From Candidatus Poribacteria bacterium (GTDB lineage: Bacteria; Poribacteria; WGA-4E; WGA-3G), in the NCBI GenBank assembly GCA_003635315.1, contig PYJD01000019.1:1-46028 (forward strand): a DNA stretch of 46,028 bases, in the 5' to 3' direction. Both the position numbers and the translations under genes were made by a program. Under the pieces are notes generated by a model. That model did no database searches, had not been told where the DNA came from, and saw nothing but the letters and a program-made list of their open reading frames with translations. Below are positions 14,957 through 22,193 of this stretch, one piece after another. Position 1 is the first letter of the stretch, and the number at the start of each line of letters is the position of its first letter.

Positions 14957-15308
14957 TACCATTTCTAAGAATTATTATGACATATCAACACATTCACCCA
15001 ACCCAGTAGGAGCGGTTTGGAACCGCTCCATAAGCGTCAATTTAGTGATTACATGTGCCCGTAGGTAGTGTTGAATCGTAGGTGAAGCACAACATTTCCT
15101 GTATAAAAAAGCGTCTCATGTCCAAATCAACGACGAATCCGCGTATGGAATTCGTCGGGTTTCGTTCCTCTACCCGACCTACAAGAGGGTAGAAATCAAT
15201 CAATATGATTAGAAAATCCTTAAATTGACACCTATGGAGCGGTTTGGAACCGCTCCGAATATAATATAACACGCCTATTTATGACACCTATTCATTTAGA
15301 AATGGTAT
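14957..15308. mobile_element. MITE-like element, copy B, with an internal 207-bp insertion
   Basis: The ends TACCATTTCTAA (14957-14968) and TTAGAAATGGTA (15297-15308) are a perfect 12-bp inverted repeat. The outer parts match copy C (22028-22152). The centre holds two identical 21-nt palindromes (15009-15029 and 15237-15257; core GCGGTTTGGAACCGC) flanking 207 bp that contain further hairpins: CGACGAAT/ATTCGTCG (15131-15157) and GTCGGGT/ACCCGAC (15154-15178). The rest of the gap 14802-15337 shows no gene. Confidence 0.6.
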
Positions 15309-15337
15309 AGCAATATCTTCGATATAGGAGACGATCA

Positions 15338-15694
15338 ATGTTTATAGAAAATCTCATTCCAAGTTTTCGATTTACCGGAATTCTACTTCTTAGGATTCTT
15401 GTGGGATTCATAATGGGGTTTGTATGGTTTATCGCTATAGCTGGTATATTCCATTTCACAGGTGAAAATGTAGTGTCCCAACATGCTGATATAGGTCCCC
15501 ATCGCGGTTTATACGATTATTTTGATTCAAAATACCATACAGGTAACCCTATTTTTATTATCGTTGCTTGTATTGCACATATAGGACAGTTAGCGTGTAT
15601 TGTTCTGTGTATACTCTGGGGTATTTTCCAAAGTAGATTCAATTTGACAAGATGGTTATACAGACGGTATATTAATAATTTATGGATCAAATAG
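15338..15694 (+). CDS. Small two-helix membrane protein
   Basis: 118 aa; SD AGGAG 7 nt before ATG, just after the MITE end. There are two clear membrane helices, at about 13-40 (ILLLRILVGFIMGFVWFIAI, then AGIFHF) and 70-95 (IFIIVACIAHIGQLACIVLC, then ILWG). A soluble loop between them has VSQHADIGPHRGLYDYFDSK. The basic C-terminus (RWLYRRYINN) suggests the tail is cytoplasmic. The family is not recognised. Its last 13 nt overlap the rhodanese gene, so translation of the two is coupled and a sulfur-related or redox role in the membrane is possible, but this is inference from position only. Confidence 0.8.
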   Translation: MFIENLIPSFRFTGILLLRILVGFIMGFVWFIAIAGIFHFTGENVVSQHADIGPHRGLYDYFDSKYHTGNPIFIIVACIAHIGQLACIVLCILWGIFQSRFNLTRWLYRRYINNLWIK

Positions 15695-16071
15695 AATTTT
15701 ACAAAAGAAAACTAAATTACGAGACAGACTCTTGGGATCTATATGAAGCTCTGAATAACGGCGAAGATATAGTCGTCATTGATGCACGTTCATCAGAGGC
15801 TTATGAGATAGAACATATACCAACCGCCATAAATATCCCTCACAGAACGATGAATGAAGATACGACAAGTATGTTGGACAAAACAAAACTATATGTCACT
15901 TATTGCGATGGTATCGGTTGTAACGCTTCTACGAAAGGTGCATTAAACATGGTAAAATTAGGGTTTAACGTCAAAGAGTTGATGGGTGGTATAGAATGGT
16001 GGCGTCGGGATGGATACGAGACGGTAGGTAAACAAGCGGTTGATGGAAAGAAAGTTGACTGTGGATGCTAA
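15682..16071 (+). CDS. Rhodanese-like domain protein
   Basis: 129 aa, a single rhodanese domain. Motifs: VVIDARSSEAYEIEHIPTAI (31-50; the D-R...EHIP pattern) and the active-site loop YCDGIGCNASTKGA (74-87) with Cys75 as likely sulfur carrier and a second Cys80, then GGIEWWRRDGY (102-112). Cys also occurs in the last residues (KKVDCGC), which could bind metal or form a disulfide. Rhodaneses carry persulfide sulfur or act as protein-interaction modules. ATG lies inside the 3' end of the membrane-protein gene (13-nt overlap), indicating a two-gene operon. The following tRNA has its own promoter. Confidence 0.9.
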   Translation: MDQIEFYKRKLNYETDSWDLYEALNNGEDIVVIDARSSEAYEIEHIPTAINIPHRTMNEDTTSMLDKTKLYVTYCDGIGCNASTKGALNMVKLGFNVKELMGGIEWWRRDGYETVGKQAVDGKKVDCGC

Positions 16072-16099
16072 GTAAATTGACTTTGAATGCGGTTTTAAT

Positions 16100-16128
16100 T
16101 TGCATATATCAACCACTTGATGTATAAT
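16100..16128 (+). promoter_or_regulatory. Sigma-70 promoter of tRNA-Asn
   Basis: TTGCAT (16100-16105), a 17-bp spacer and consensus TATAAT (16123-16128). The expected start is about 7 nt downstream, leaving a leader of only a few bases before the tRNA at 16143. Confidence 0.65.
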
Positions 16129-16142
16129 TCATAATGTAATAT

Positions 16143-16215
16143 TCCCCCATAGCTCAGTCGGTAGAGCAGATGGCTGTTAACCATCGTGTCGGCGGTTCGA
16201 GTCCGTCTGGGGGAG
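16143..16215 (+). tRNA. tRNA-Asn (GTT)
   Basis: 73 nt with a complete cloverleaf: acceptor TCCCCCA (16143-16149) pairs with TGGGGGA (16208-16214) with discriminator G; D-arm AGCTCAGTCGGTAGAGC; anticodon stem GATGG/CCATC with loop CTGTTAA, anticodon GTT (Asn); T-arm with GGTTCGAGTCC. The CCA end is not encoded. A promoter lies just upstream and a strong terminator just downstream, so it is a single-gene unit. Confidence 0.97.
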
Positions 16216-16220
16216 TTCAG

Positions 16221-16266
16221 TATGCTGACGGACTTTAGCATTCAAGGTTCGTCAGCATATTTTTTT
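16221..16266 (+). terminator. Rho-independent terminator of tRNA-Asn
   Basis: TATGCTGACG (16221-16230) pairs perfectly with CGTCAGCATA (16250-16259), followed directly by seven T (16260-16266). Confidence 0.9.
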
Positions 16267-16305
16267 AATTTACCGCATAACTGTTATTACACTCTGGAGT
16301 CAGAT

Positions 16306-17130
16306 ATGCCTATAGAATTTACCGATGCTCATTTCGATGAATTTGCAGAGAAAGGATATCTCATTGTACCTAATTACTATTCAGGTGAACAACTTACAGA
16401 GATGCAAGAGGCACAGAGGCGTGTACTTCCAATCTGGGATGATGTTAAAGATGATCCACCTCAAGGTAGAGCTATTTTGACAGATTTTCCTTCCTCTGAG
16501 ATGGTTTTATTACGCGGTATAGTTGACCATGATGCATGGGGATTCGCTCGGAAGTGGTTGAAAACAGAACATATCCAGTTCCGCGCTGGTTGTATGATTG
16601 CCCGATATCCTGGATTCAAAGGTGGGGGTGTTGGGAGTGACGCAAGTGGACTGCATATTGACAACGGCAATAACTCATTGCTACCTCAATCAGAGTCCGC
16701 GCCTGAATTTGGACAATTGGTTTTTTGGGTTCACCTTGAAGATGTTGACGAAGATCAAGCACCCCTTAGACTACTTGCAACCAAATACGGACGAGATACG
16801 ACGCATTACGAACCACTTGTATGTAAAGGTGGAACGCTCTGTATTTTCAGTAACTATACTTTCCATTCAGCGAGCGATTATAAAAGGGAAGATGGTCAAC
16901 GTTTTACCTGGGGGTTTGGTTTAGGACGTGCCGACCATGTTTGGGAAGGATTTCGACATTATACTGACAAAGGAAGACACGGTACATTCTCGAAATTCAT
17001 CGGGACGTTAACAGCTGCAGAACGAGAGGTATTTCGGTTTCCACCTGCAGGTCACCCCTATTACACACCGCAAACACTACAAGCGTTGGAAGAACAATAT
17101 CCTGGCTGGAACGCACGAGGTGAATATTAA
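16306..17130 (+). CDS. Phytanoyl-CoA dioxygenase (PhyH) family Fe(II)/2-oxoglutarate oxygenase
   Basis: 274 aa from ATG 16306 (SD TGGAG 7 nt upstream). A longer frame reaches back into the tRNA and is not real. The double-stranded beta-helix iron site is visible: His117-x-Asp119 in GLHIDNGNN, distal His187 in YTFHSASDY, and Arg199 in GQRFTWGF for the 2-oxoglutarate carboxylate. The N-terminus (FTDAHFDEFAEKGYLIVPNY) is typical of PhyH proteins. These enzymes hydroxylate small-molecule or lipid substrates; the family is strongly expanded in Poribacteria-like genomes, and the substrate cannot be told here. It lies alone between the tRNA and the convergent TPP enzyme gene. Confidence 0.92.
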   Translation: MPIEFTDAHFDEFAEKGYLIVPNYYSGEQLTEMQEAQRRVLPIWDDVKDDPPQGRAILTDFPSSEMVLLRGIVDHDAWGFARKWLKTEHIQFRAGCMIARYPGFKGGGVGSDASGLHIDNGNNSLLPQSESAPEFGQLVFWVHLEDVDEDQAPLRLLATKYGRDTTHYEPLVCKGGTLCIFSNYTFHSASDYKREDGQRFTWGFGLGRADHVWEGFRHYTDKGRHGTFSKFIGTLTAAEREVFRFPPAGHPYYTPQTLQALEEQYPGWNARGEY

Positions 17131-17160
17131 GGGGTGTTGTCACAAATAGAACGACGAAAA

Positions 17161-18789
17161 TTAAGATTGTCTAAGAGCATCAGCCTTTAACCAACCAATA
17201 GAATCAATTATCTCATCTTGGTGTTCGCGCATCATTACCTCTATAAGTGCTGGTTGTTCAACTGAGAGTGTTTCCTTCAAGATAGGCTTAAAATCTTCTA
17301 AATTCTCAACCTTCCTTGCATATACCCCGAACGATCTTGCATAATCCACAAAATCCGGATTTTGTAAGTCGGTGTCAATCGTACGTCCTTCAAATCCTTT
17401 CAATTGAGATCCCTTAATAGCAGACAATGCGTCATCGTTTATTACAATTGCTATAACATTAATCCCATATTTTACTGCAGTTGCCATTTCCATTGAACCC
17501 ATTAAGAATCCGCCATCTCCACTAAAACAGATCACAGGTCTATCAGGATATGCTACTTTCGCACCGATGGCAGCAGGATACGCATACCCTAAGGCAACAC
17601 CGATATTAGGATAAAGAAAGGTGCGCGGATCATATATTGGAAATTCCGCAAAAGATGCGTACCCAAGGGAATGAACATCAATCGAGTAAATTGTGTCGCG
17701 TGGAAGGACATCTTGTAATTCATGAATGATTGGGAGGGGAGGTTGTCTATCAAAATTATCGCGAAGCTTCGGTAGTACGGTTTCCCACTGATTACCATCC
17801 GATGAGATATCTTCTATAAACGCTTGTAAGGTAAATTTTAAATCACCAACAACACCAATATCACACGGATATTCGCGTCCTATTTCATTTTCATCCTCAT
17901 CAAGTTGAATAAAGGGTTGTGGTAATTGCAAAGTCCAACTCCGGGTATCAATAGATGTAAACCTTAGTCCAATACCAATTAAACAGTCAGCATGCTTGAG
18001 TGATTCTTGACCTAAATAACCGTAACAGATTTGCAATGCTGATGGATGGTCTTCTGGTAATACACCTTTGGCACAACGGGAGACGATCACGGGAGCATTC
18101 AATTTTTCTGCAAGCAGTTTTAACTCATTCCTGGCATTTGAATGAATCACCGCAGCACCAGCGAAGATCAACGGATATTTGGCATTCTCTATTGTTTCTA
18201 TAGCCTTGTTAAGATCAGTATCATTAGGCGGTGTGAAATCATCGCGTTCTACTCGGCTTGGTATCCGAACTTCTCCTTCTCCAGTAGTAACATCTATAGG
18301 AAATTCCAATACAGTCGGTCCAGGTCTACCATTACGCATCGCTTTAAAAGCACTTTCAACAACATTTGGTATATCGGATACACGCCGTGCAATAGCACAA
18401 TATTTCGTTATCGGTTCAAAGAAAGCCATCTGGTCTAAACCGTGGAACATTTTACTTGGATGCCTTCTATAGGTATCGGAATGACTCTGTCCAGTTATGA
18501 GCAACACAGGTATGCAATCGGTATAGGCTTCAAGAATCCCTGTAGATGCATTACTTGCACCTGGACCCGGGACAGTTATAGCAACGCCAACATCACCCGT
18601 CGCACGAGCAAAACCATCCGCCATTTGTGTGGCTGAATACTCATGTCGAACAAGAAAATGGCTTATTGAATTTGTTCCTTTCCGAAGAAGAGAATCGTAG
18701 ATATGAATGTTCTGTGTACCCGGCATTCCAAATACGGTTGAAACACCTTGTGCTTTCAAACATTCAATCAGAATATCTCCGCCAGTCAC
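17161..18789 (-). CDS. Thiamine pyrophosphate-dependent enzyme (acetolactate synthase-like)
   Basis: 542 aa with all three ThDP-enzyme domains. The N-terminal PYR domain has the catalytic Glu50 (VRHEYSATQMADGFARA), a central domain begins near 200 (YPLIFAGAAVIHSNARNELK), and the C-terminal PP domain has the ThDP motif GDGGFLMG...IVIND (Gly424-Asn452). Similar to the IlvB/benzoylformate-decarboxylase group. No regulatory IlvN-like subunit is present nearby, so a catabolic 2-oxoacid decarboxylase or carboligase is more likely than branched-chain amino acid synthesis. The start is GTG (18787-18789) placed 2 nt after the stop of the 44-aa ORF upstream, with GGA about 10 nt before it, giving tight coupling in the ABC ATPase - small ORF - TPP operon. 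Confidence 0.92.
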   Translation of the reverse strand: MTGGDILIECLKAQGVSTVFGMPGTQNIHIYDSLLRKGTNSISHFLVRHEYSATQMADGFARATGDVGVAITVPGPGASNASTGILEAYTDCIPVLLITGQSHSDTYRRHPSKMFHGLDQMAFFEPITKYCAIARRVSDIPNVVESAFKAMRNGRPGPTVLEFPIDVTTGEGEVRIPSRVERDDFTPPNDTDLNKAIETIENAKYPLIFAGAAVIHSNARNELKLLAEKLNAPVIVSRCAKGVLPEDHPSALQICYGYLGQESLKHADCLIGIGLRFTSIDTRSWTLQLPQPFIQLDEDENEIGREYPCDIGVVGDLKFTLQAFIEDISSDGNQWETVLPKLRDNFDRQPPLPIIHELQDVLPRDTIYSIDVHSLGYASFAEFPIYDPRTFLYPNIGVALGYAYPAAIGAKVAYPDRPVICFSGDGGFLMGSMEMATAVKYGINVIAIVINDDALSAIKGSQLKGFEGRTIDTDLQNPDFVDYARSFGVYARKVENLEDFKPILKETLSVEQPALIEVMMREHQDEIIDSIGWLKADALRQS

Positions 18790-18791
18790 GC

Positions 18792-18926
18792 TTATTTTCC
18801 TTTGTGTTTTTCCAGAAAATTCTCATACCATGTATCAGGATCACGCCCCAGTTTACGCAGAAATTGGCATCCGATTTTCTTTACAATATTCGGTAGTAGA
18901 TTAAATAGTCTTAGTTGCCAGCTCAT
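18792..18926 (-). CDS. Small protein, 44 aa, coupled to the TPP enzyme gene
   Basis: ATG 18926 to TAA 18792-18794 gives MSWQLRLFNLLPNIVKKIGC, then QFLRKLGRDPDTWYENFLEK and HKGK. Composition is protein-like (amphipathic helix, basic, aromatic), and the gene fills the gap between the ABC ATPase stop (18947) and the GTG start of the TPP enzyme, with only 2 nt before that start. No strong SD is seen (AACTAAT upstream). Family not recognised. Position suggests a co-translated partner or a leader ORF of the TPP enzyme. Confidence 0.55.
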   Translation of the reverse strand: MSWQLRLFNLLPNIVKKIGCQFLRKLGRDPDTWYENFLEKHKGK

Positions 18927-18946
18927 ATTAGTTTGTGGAATATTCG

Positions 18947-20077
18947 TTACGTTATGAGTGTTTTTTCTGTAGACTTATCAAATAAATGAATACGTTCGGA
19001 GACAAACGAGACATATAGAAAATCACCAATAGCTGCTTCAAAGTCTGGTGCAGTCACAGATTTTAGGATGGAATGGGAACCTGTTTCATCTGTCCCAAGA
19101 GTTATCTCAACAATCGTATCTGCACCAAGCGGTTCAACACTATACACTTCGGCTTGAAAGGAGTTTGGAACAGATTCGTGTTTTACCACTACATCTTCTG
19201 GATGGACGCCAAAGATTATTTGTTGGTCTGAACTTAACGCATTGATTATATTGACAAGGTAGTCGTCTTGAATCATAAATGAATTGTCTTTACTATTTCC
19301 GTTAGATAAGTTTAATTGAAGGTTTCCATTATTACGAATAACCTCACATGGAAGACAGTTCATACTTGGATTACCAATGAAACTTGCTACGAATAGATTC
19401 TCTGGATGGTTATATATTTCGAATGGTGTTCCCAATTGTTGGACTTTCCCTTCGTCAAGTACAGCAATCCGATCTGCCATAGACATTGCTTCTACCTGAT
19501 CGTGAGTTACATAAAAGGTCGTAGTTCCCAGTTCACGTTGTCTCCATCGGATTTCAGCACGCATTTCCGTGCGAAGTTTCGCGTCAAGGTTAGAAATCGG
19601 TTCATCCATCAAGAATACTTGCGGACGACGTACCATTGCTCTACCAAGACCAACACGTTGTGTTTCACCACCACTCAGCTGGTTAGGAGTTCGCATGAGA
19701 AGATGCTCAATGTGTAGCATCTGGGCAATATCTCTCACACGACTATCTATCTCTTCAGCGGAGAGTTTACGGGGATGTAAAGGAAAAGCCATGTTTTCGT
19801 AGACAGTTAGATGGGGATAGAGGATATGTGATTGGAAGACAAACGCAACATCCCGTTCAGCAGGAGTCTTGTCGTTGACAGGTACATCGTCTAAGAAGAT
19901 ATTGCCTTCTTCAGGTTTGTCTAATCCAGCAATACATCGAAGTGTGGTTGTTTTTCCTGCCCCTGTCTGACCAAGTAGAACAAAGAACTCTTCATCTTTC
20001 ACATCAAGTGTGATGTTATCAAGTGCAGTGAGATCACCAAATCTCTTTGTTATATTTTCAAGTCGTACTGTTGCCAT
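18947..20077 (-). CDS. ABC transporter ATP-binding protein (MalK/UgpC type)
   Basis: 376 aa, the usual length for sugar-importer ATPases with a C-terminal TOBE region. Walker A GQTGAGKTT (36-44), Q-loop FQSH (81-84), signature LSGGETQRV (134-142; the family more often has GQQQR here), Walker B VFLMDEP (154-160), H-loop VTHDQ. Residues 240-370 form TOBE/OB domains (IIFGVHPEDVVV, then VEPLGADTIVEITLG). It would power import of sugars, glycerol phosphate or similar solutes. No permeases or binding protein are adjacent, so it may serve separately encoded permeases. A strong promoter lies 31 nt upstream. The downstream 44-aa ORF and TPP enzyme probably share its transcript. Confidence 0.92.
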   Translation of the reverse strand: MATVRLENITKRFGDLTALDNITLDVKDEEFFVLLGQTGAGKTTTLRCIAGLDKPEEGNIFLDDVPVNDKTPAERDVAFVFQSHILYPHLTVYENMAFPLHPRKLSAEEIDSRVRDIAQMLHIEHLLMRTPNQLSGGETQRVGLGRAMVRRPQVFLMDEPISNLDAKLRTEMRAEIRWRQRELGTTTFYVTHDQVEAMSMADRIAVLDEGKVQQLGTPFEIYNHPENLFVASFIGNPSMNCLPCEVIRNNGNLQLNLSNGNSKDNSFMIQDDYLVNIINALSSDQQIIFGVHPEDVVVKHESVPNSFQAEVYSVEPLGADTIVEITLGTDETGSHSILKSVTAPDFEAAIGDFLYVSFVSERIHLFDKSTEKTLIT

Positions 20078-20107
20078 ATTTAAGTAGTAATCTTGTAGTA
20101 TGATGTT

Positions 20108-20136
20108 ATTATCTCATACATTGTTCTATCTGTCAA
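20108..20136 (-). promoter_or_regulatory. Strong sigma-70 promoter for the ABC ATPase operon
   Basis: Minus strand: TTGACA (20131-20136), a 17-bp spacer and GATAAT (20108-20113). The predicted start is near 20100, giving a leader of roughly 25 nt to the ATG at 20077. Confidence 0.7.
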
Positions 20137-20300
20137 TAATAGGTAGATAAGTTAGGTTATTCTAATTCCCCTATGAATTTAAAGCTATATATACTTGGAA
20201 TATAATGGAGTGGAATCAATTTCTAATTTAGCAATAACATCCCAACAGGAAATTGTTGCTTCGATTACTCATTTTAAAATGTTGACCATTCAAATAAAAT

Positions 20301-20329
20301 TTGATACCCTAATCATGAAATTATATCTA
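20301..20329 (+). promoter_or_regulatory. Possible promoter for the NuoEF-like gene
   Basis: TTGATA (20301-20306), a 17-bp spacer and TATCTA (20324-20329), giving a leader of about 45 nt before ATG 20382. A weaker alternative TTGACC/TACCCT overlaps it (20282-20310). The rest of the gap 20137-20300 shows nothing recognisable. Confidence 0.4.
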
Positions 20330-20381
20330 CGTTTACATGATTCTTATTTGTTCCTGTATACTCACTGTCTTGGAGAGTTAA

Positions 20382-22010
20382 ATGTCAACGAATGCAGACC
20401 TGATTGACGAATGGCATGATGCCCCTGCACCACTACTCGGTTTATTACACGCTTTTCATGACAGGGACGGATTTATCTCTGAAGATTCTCTCCGTGATAT
20501 CGCTGTTGGACTACGAATACCCCTTGCTGAACTATTTGGCACAGTAACCTTCTACCACCATTTTGCTCGTGAAGCACCCGGTCAGACTGCACCTCGTGTA
20601 TGTACTGGACCTGTGTGTCGCTTGCAAGGCGGATTAGAAATCCTTAACGCATTAAAAAGTGAAGGTGCAACTGAAATGCCGTGTGCAGGTAGGTGTGATG
20701 ATTGTGTCCCAGTTTTAAAGGAGCATCAAGTACTCACAGGGAAAGATGTAGGAACTCTTTCTGTACAGTCAACACCACTTCCACCACCATATCCTGGTGA
20801 CAGTGAAGAATGCATCTTCTCCGATATCCGTGAACCACAACGCAACACACTTGAAGGTTATCAACGTACAGGTGGATACGAAAGTATAAAACATGCTATA
20901 TCATCCCAAAGTCCAGAGCATGTAATTGAAACATTAAAACAGAGCCAACTGGCAGGTAGAGGAGGAGCAGGTTTTCCCACTGGTATAAAATGGGAATCCG
21001 TGTTGAATGCTCCAGGAGAGCCTAAGACGATTGTCTGTAATGCTGATGAAGGTGAACCCGGTTGTTTTAAAGATAGAGTTATCCTTGATTACGCGCCACA
21101 TGCTGTTATTGAAGGGATGACACTTGCAGCATACGCTACGGGGGCAACCCGAGGGTTTATCTATCTCCGATATGAGTATCCAGAAACCTATAAGATACTT
21201 GAAAACGCACTCACAGAAGCAGAAGCGGAAGGATTCATTGGTGATAATATCCTCGGAACAGATTTAGAATTCCGTATCTACATACGACGCGGTGCTGGTG
21301 CGTATGTCTGTGGAGAAGAAGGATCATTATTAAATAGTTTAGAAGGTAAACATCCATTCCCAAGAAATCGTCCACCATATCCAGTTACCCACGGTTTTGA
21401 AAACCTTCCTACAGTTGTAAACAACGTAGAAACACTTGCCGCTGCTGTCCAAATAATACGTCATGGGGCTGATTGGTATAAAAATCTGAGTTATGATGAA
21501 AACCTCGCAGGAACAAAGATCATTAGCCTTTCCGGGGACATACAAAGACCCGGAAATTATGAAGTGCCGTTCGGACTCCCACTTAAAACACTACTTTACG
21601 ATTGGGCAGGTGGAGCATTAGATGGACGATCAATTCAAGCAATTACTTCCGCAGGTTTGTCAGGTGGATTCATTGGGGAGAGAGATTTTAACATCAATAT
21701 AGATGAACCCAGTTTCCAAAATGTAGGGGCAATGCTTGGGGCTGCAGGTATAATGGTGTTTGATGATACGCGTGATATGGTGGATGTTGCACACAATGCA
21801 ATGGGGTTTTTTGCAGAAGAATCTTGTGGGAAGTGTTTCCCGTGTCGGATCGGAACACACAGACTTACTGAACTTTTATCTGAACCGCTAACTCAGAAAT
21901 CAAAAGATTTGATTGCAGAAATAGGAAGTGTTATGAAGGCAACAAGTGCTTGTGGTCTGGGTACTGCTGCCCCAAATATCACAGATAGTTTAATGAAATT
22001 AAATTTGTAA
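20382..22010 (+). CDS. NuoE-NuoF fusion (NADH-binding diaphorase subunit, HoxF/FdsB-like)
   Basis: 542 aa; SD GGAGAG 4 nt before ATG. Residues 1-125 form a NuoE-like thioredoxin-fold domain with a complete [2Fe-2S] motif: Cys74-x4-Cys79 and Cys101-x3-Cys105. Residues 145-540 are NuoF: NADH/FMN glycine loop GRGGAGFPTG (192-201), NADEGEPGCFKDR (220-232), RRGAGAYVCGEEGSL, and the [4Fe-4S] motif Cys482-x2-Cys485-x2-Cys488 with Cys524. It would oxidise NAD(P)H and pass electrons to a partner. The fusion is typical of HoxF, NAD-formate dehydrogenase FdsB and related diaphorases rather than complex I. No NuoG, hydrogenase or formate dehydrogenase gene is within the window, so its partner is encoded elsewhere or it acts with a ferredoxin. 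Confidence 0.93.
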   Translation: MSTNADLIDEWHDAPAPLLGLLHAFHDRDGFISEDSLRDIAVGLRIPLAELFGTVTFYHHFAREAPGQTAPRVCTGPVCRLQGGLEILNALKSEGATEMPCAGRCDDCVPVLKEHQVLTGKDVGTLSVQSTPLPPPYPGDSEECIFSDIREPQRNTLEGYQRTGGYESIKHAISSQSPEHVIETLKQSQLAGRGGAGFPTGIKWESVLNAPGEPKTIVCNADEGEPGCFKDRVILDYAPHAVIEGMTLAAYATGATRGFIYLRYEYPETYKILENALTEAEAEGFIGDNILGTDLEFRIYIRRGAGAYVCGEEGSLLNSLEGKHPFPRNRPPYPVTHGFENLPTVVNNVETLAAAVQIIRHGADWYKNLSYDENLAGTKIISLSGDIQRPGNYEVPFGLPLKTLLYDWAGGALDGRSIQAITSAGLSGGFIGERDFNINIDEPSFQNVGAMLGAAGIMVFDDTRDMVDVAHNAMGFFAEESCGKCFPCRIGTHRLTELLSEPLTQKSKDLIAEIGSVMKATSACGLGTAAPNITDSLMKLNL

Positions 22011-22027
22011 ATAGCACCAGAAGCAAG

Positions 22028-22176
22028 TAACATAGACAGGCTTATTATGACAGATAAACACAATTCACCCAACCTGGTAGGTGCGGTTTGGAACCGTACC
22101 GAATATAAAATTACCTGGGTATTTATGACACCTATTCATTTAGAAATGGTATAACATAGACAGGCTTATTATGACA
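22028..22176. mobile_element. MITE-like element, copy C, flanked by 25-nt direct repeats
   Basis: The internal part (about 22043-22151) matches the two ends of copy B: CACCCAACC..GGT, a GGTTTGGAACC palindrome core (22085-22095), GAATATAA, and the right terminus TTAGAAATGGTA (22140-22151). The left terminal inverted repeat is missing. Identical 25-nt blocks at 22028-22052 and 22152-22176 (starting TAACATAGACAGG) flank it, indicating replication slippage or imprecise excision and re-insertion. Confidence 0.55.
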
Positions 22177-22193
22177 TCAATAAGCGAATTCTG

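Noticed and set aside
15042..15272. 76-codon minus-strand ORF
   Set aside because: It is wholly inside palindromic repeats of the MITE; openness is explained by the repeats.
16186..16305. Upstream extension of the PhyH gene
   Set aside because: It would start inside tRNA-Asn and run through its terminator; ATG 16306 has an SD and matches the family start.
17589..17798. ORF on the same strand inside the TPP enzyme gene, other frame
   Set aside because: It is a frame shadow of conserved TPP-domain coding sequence, without SD or independent support.
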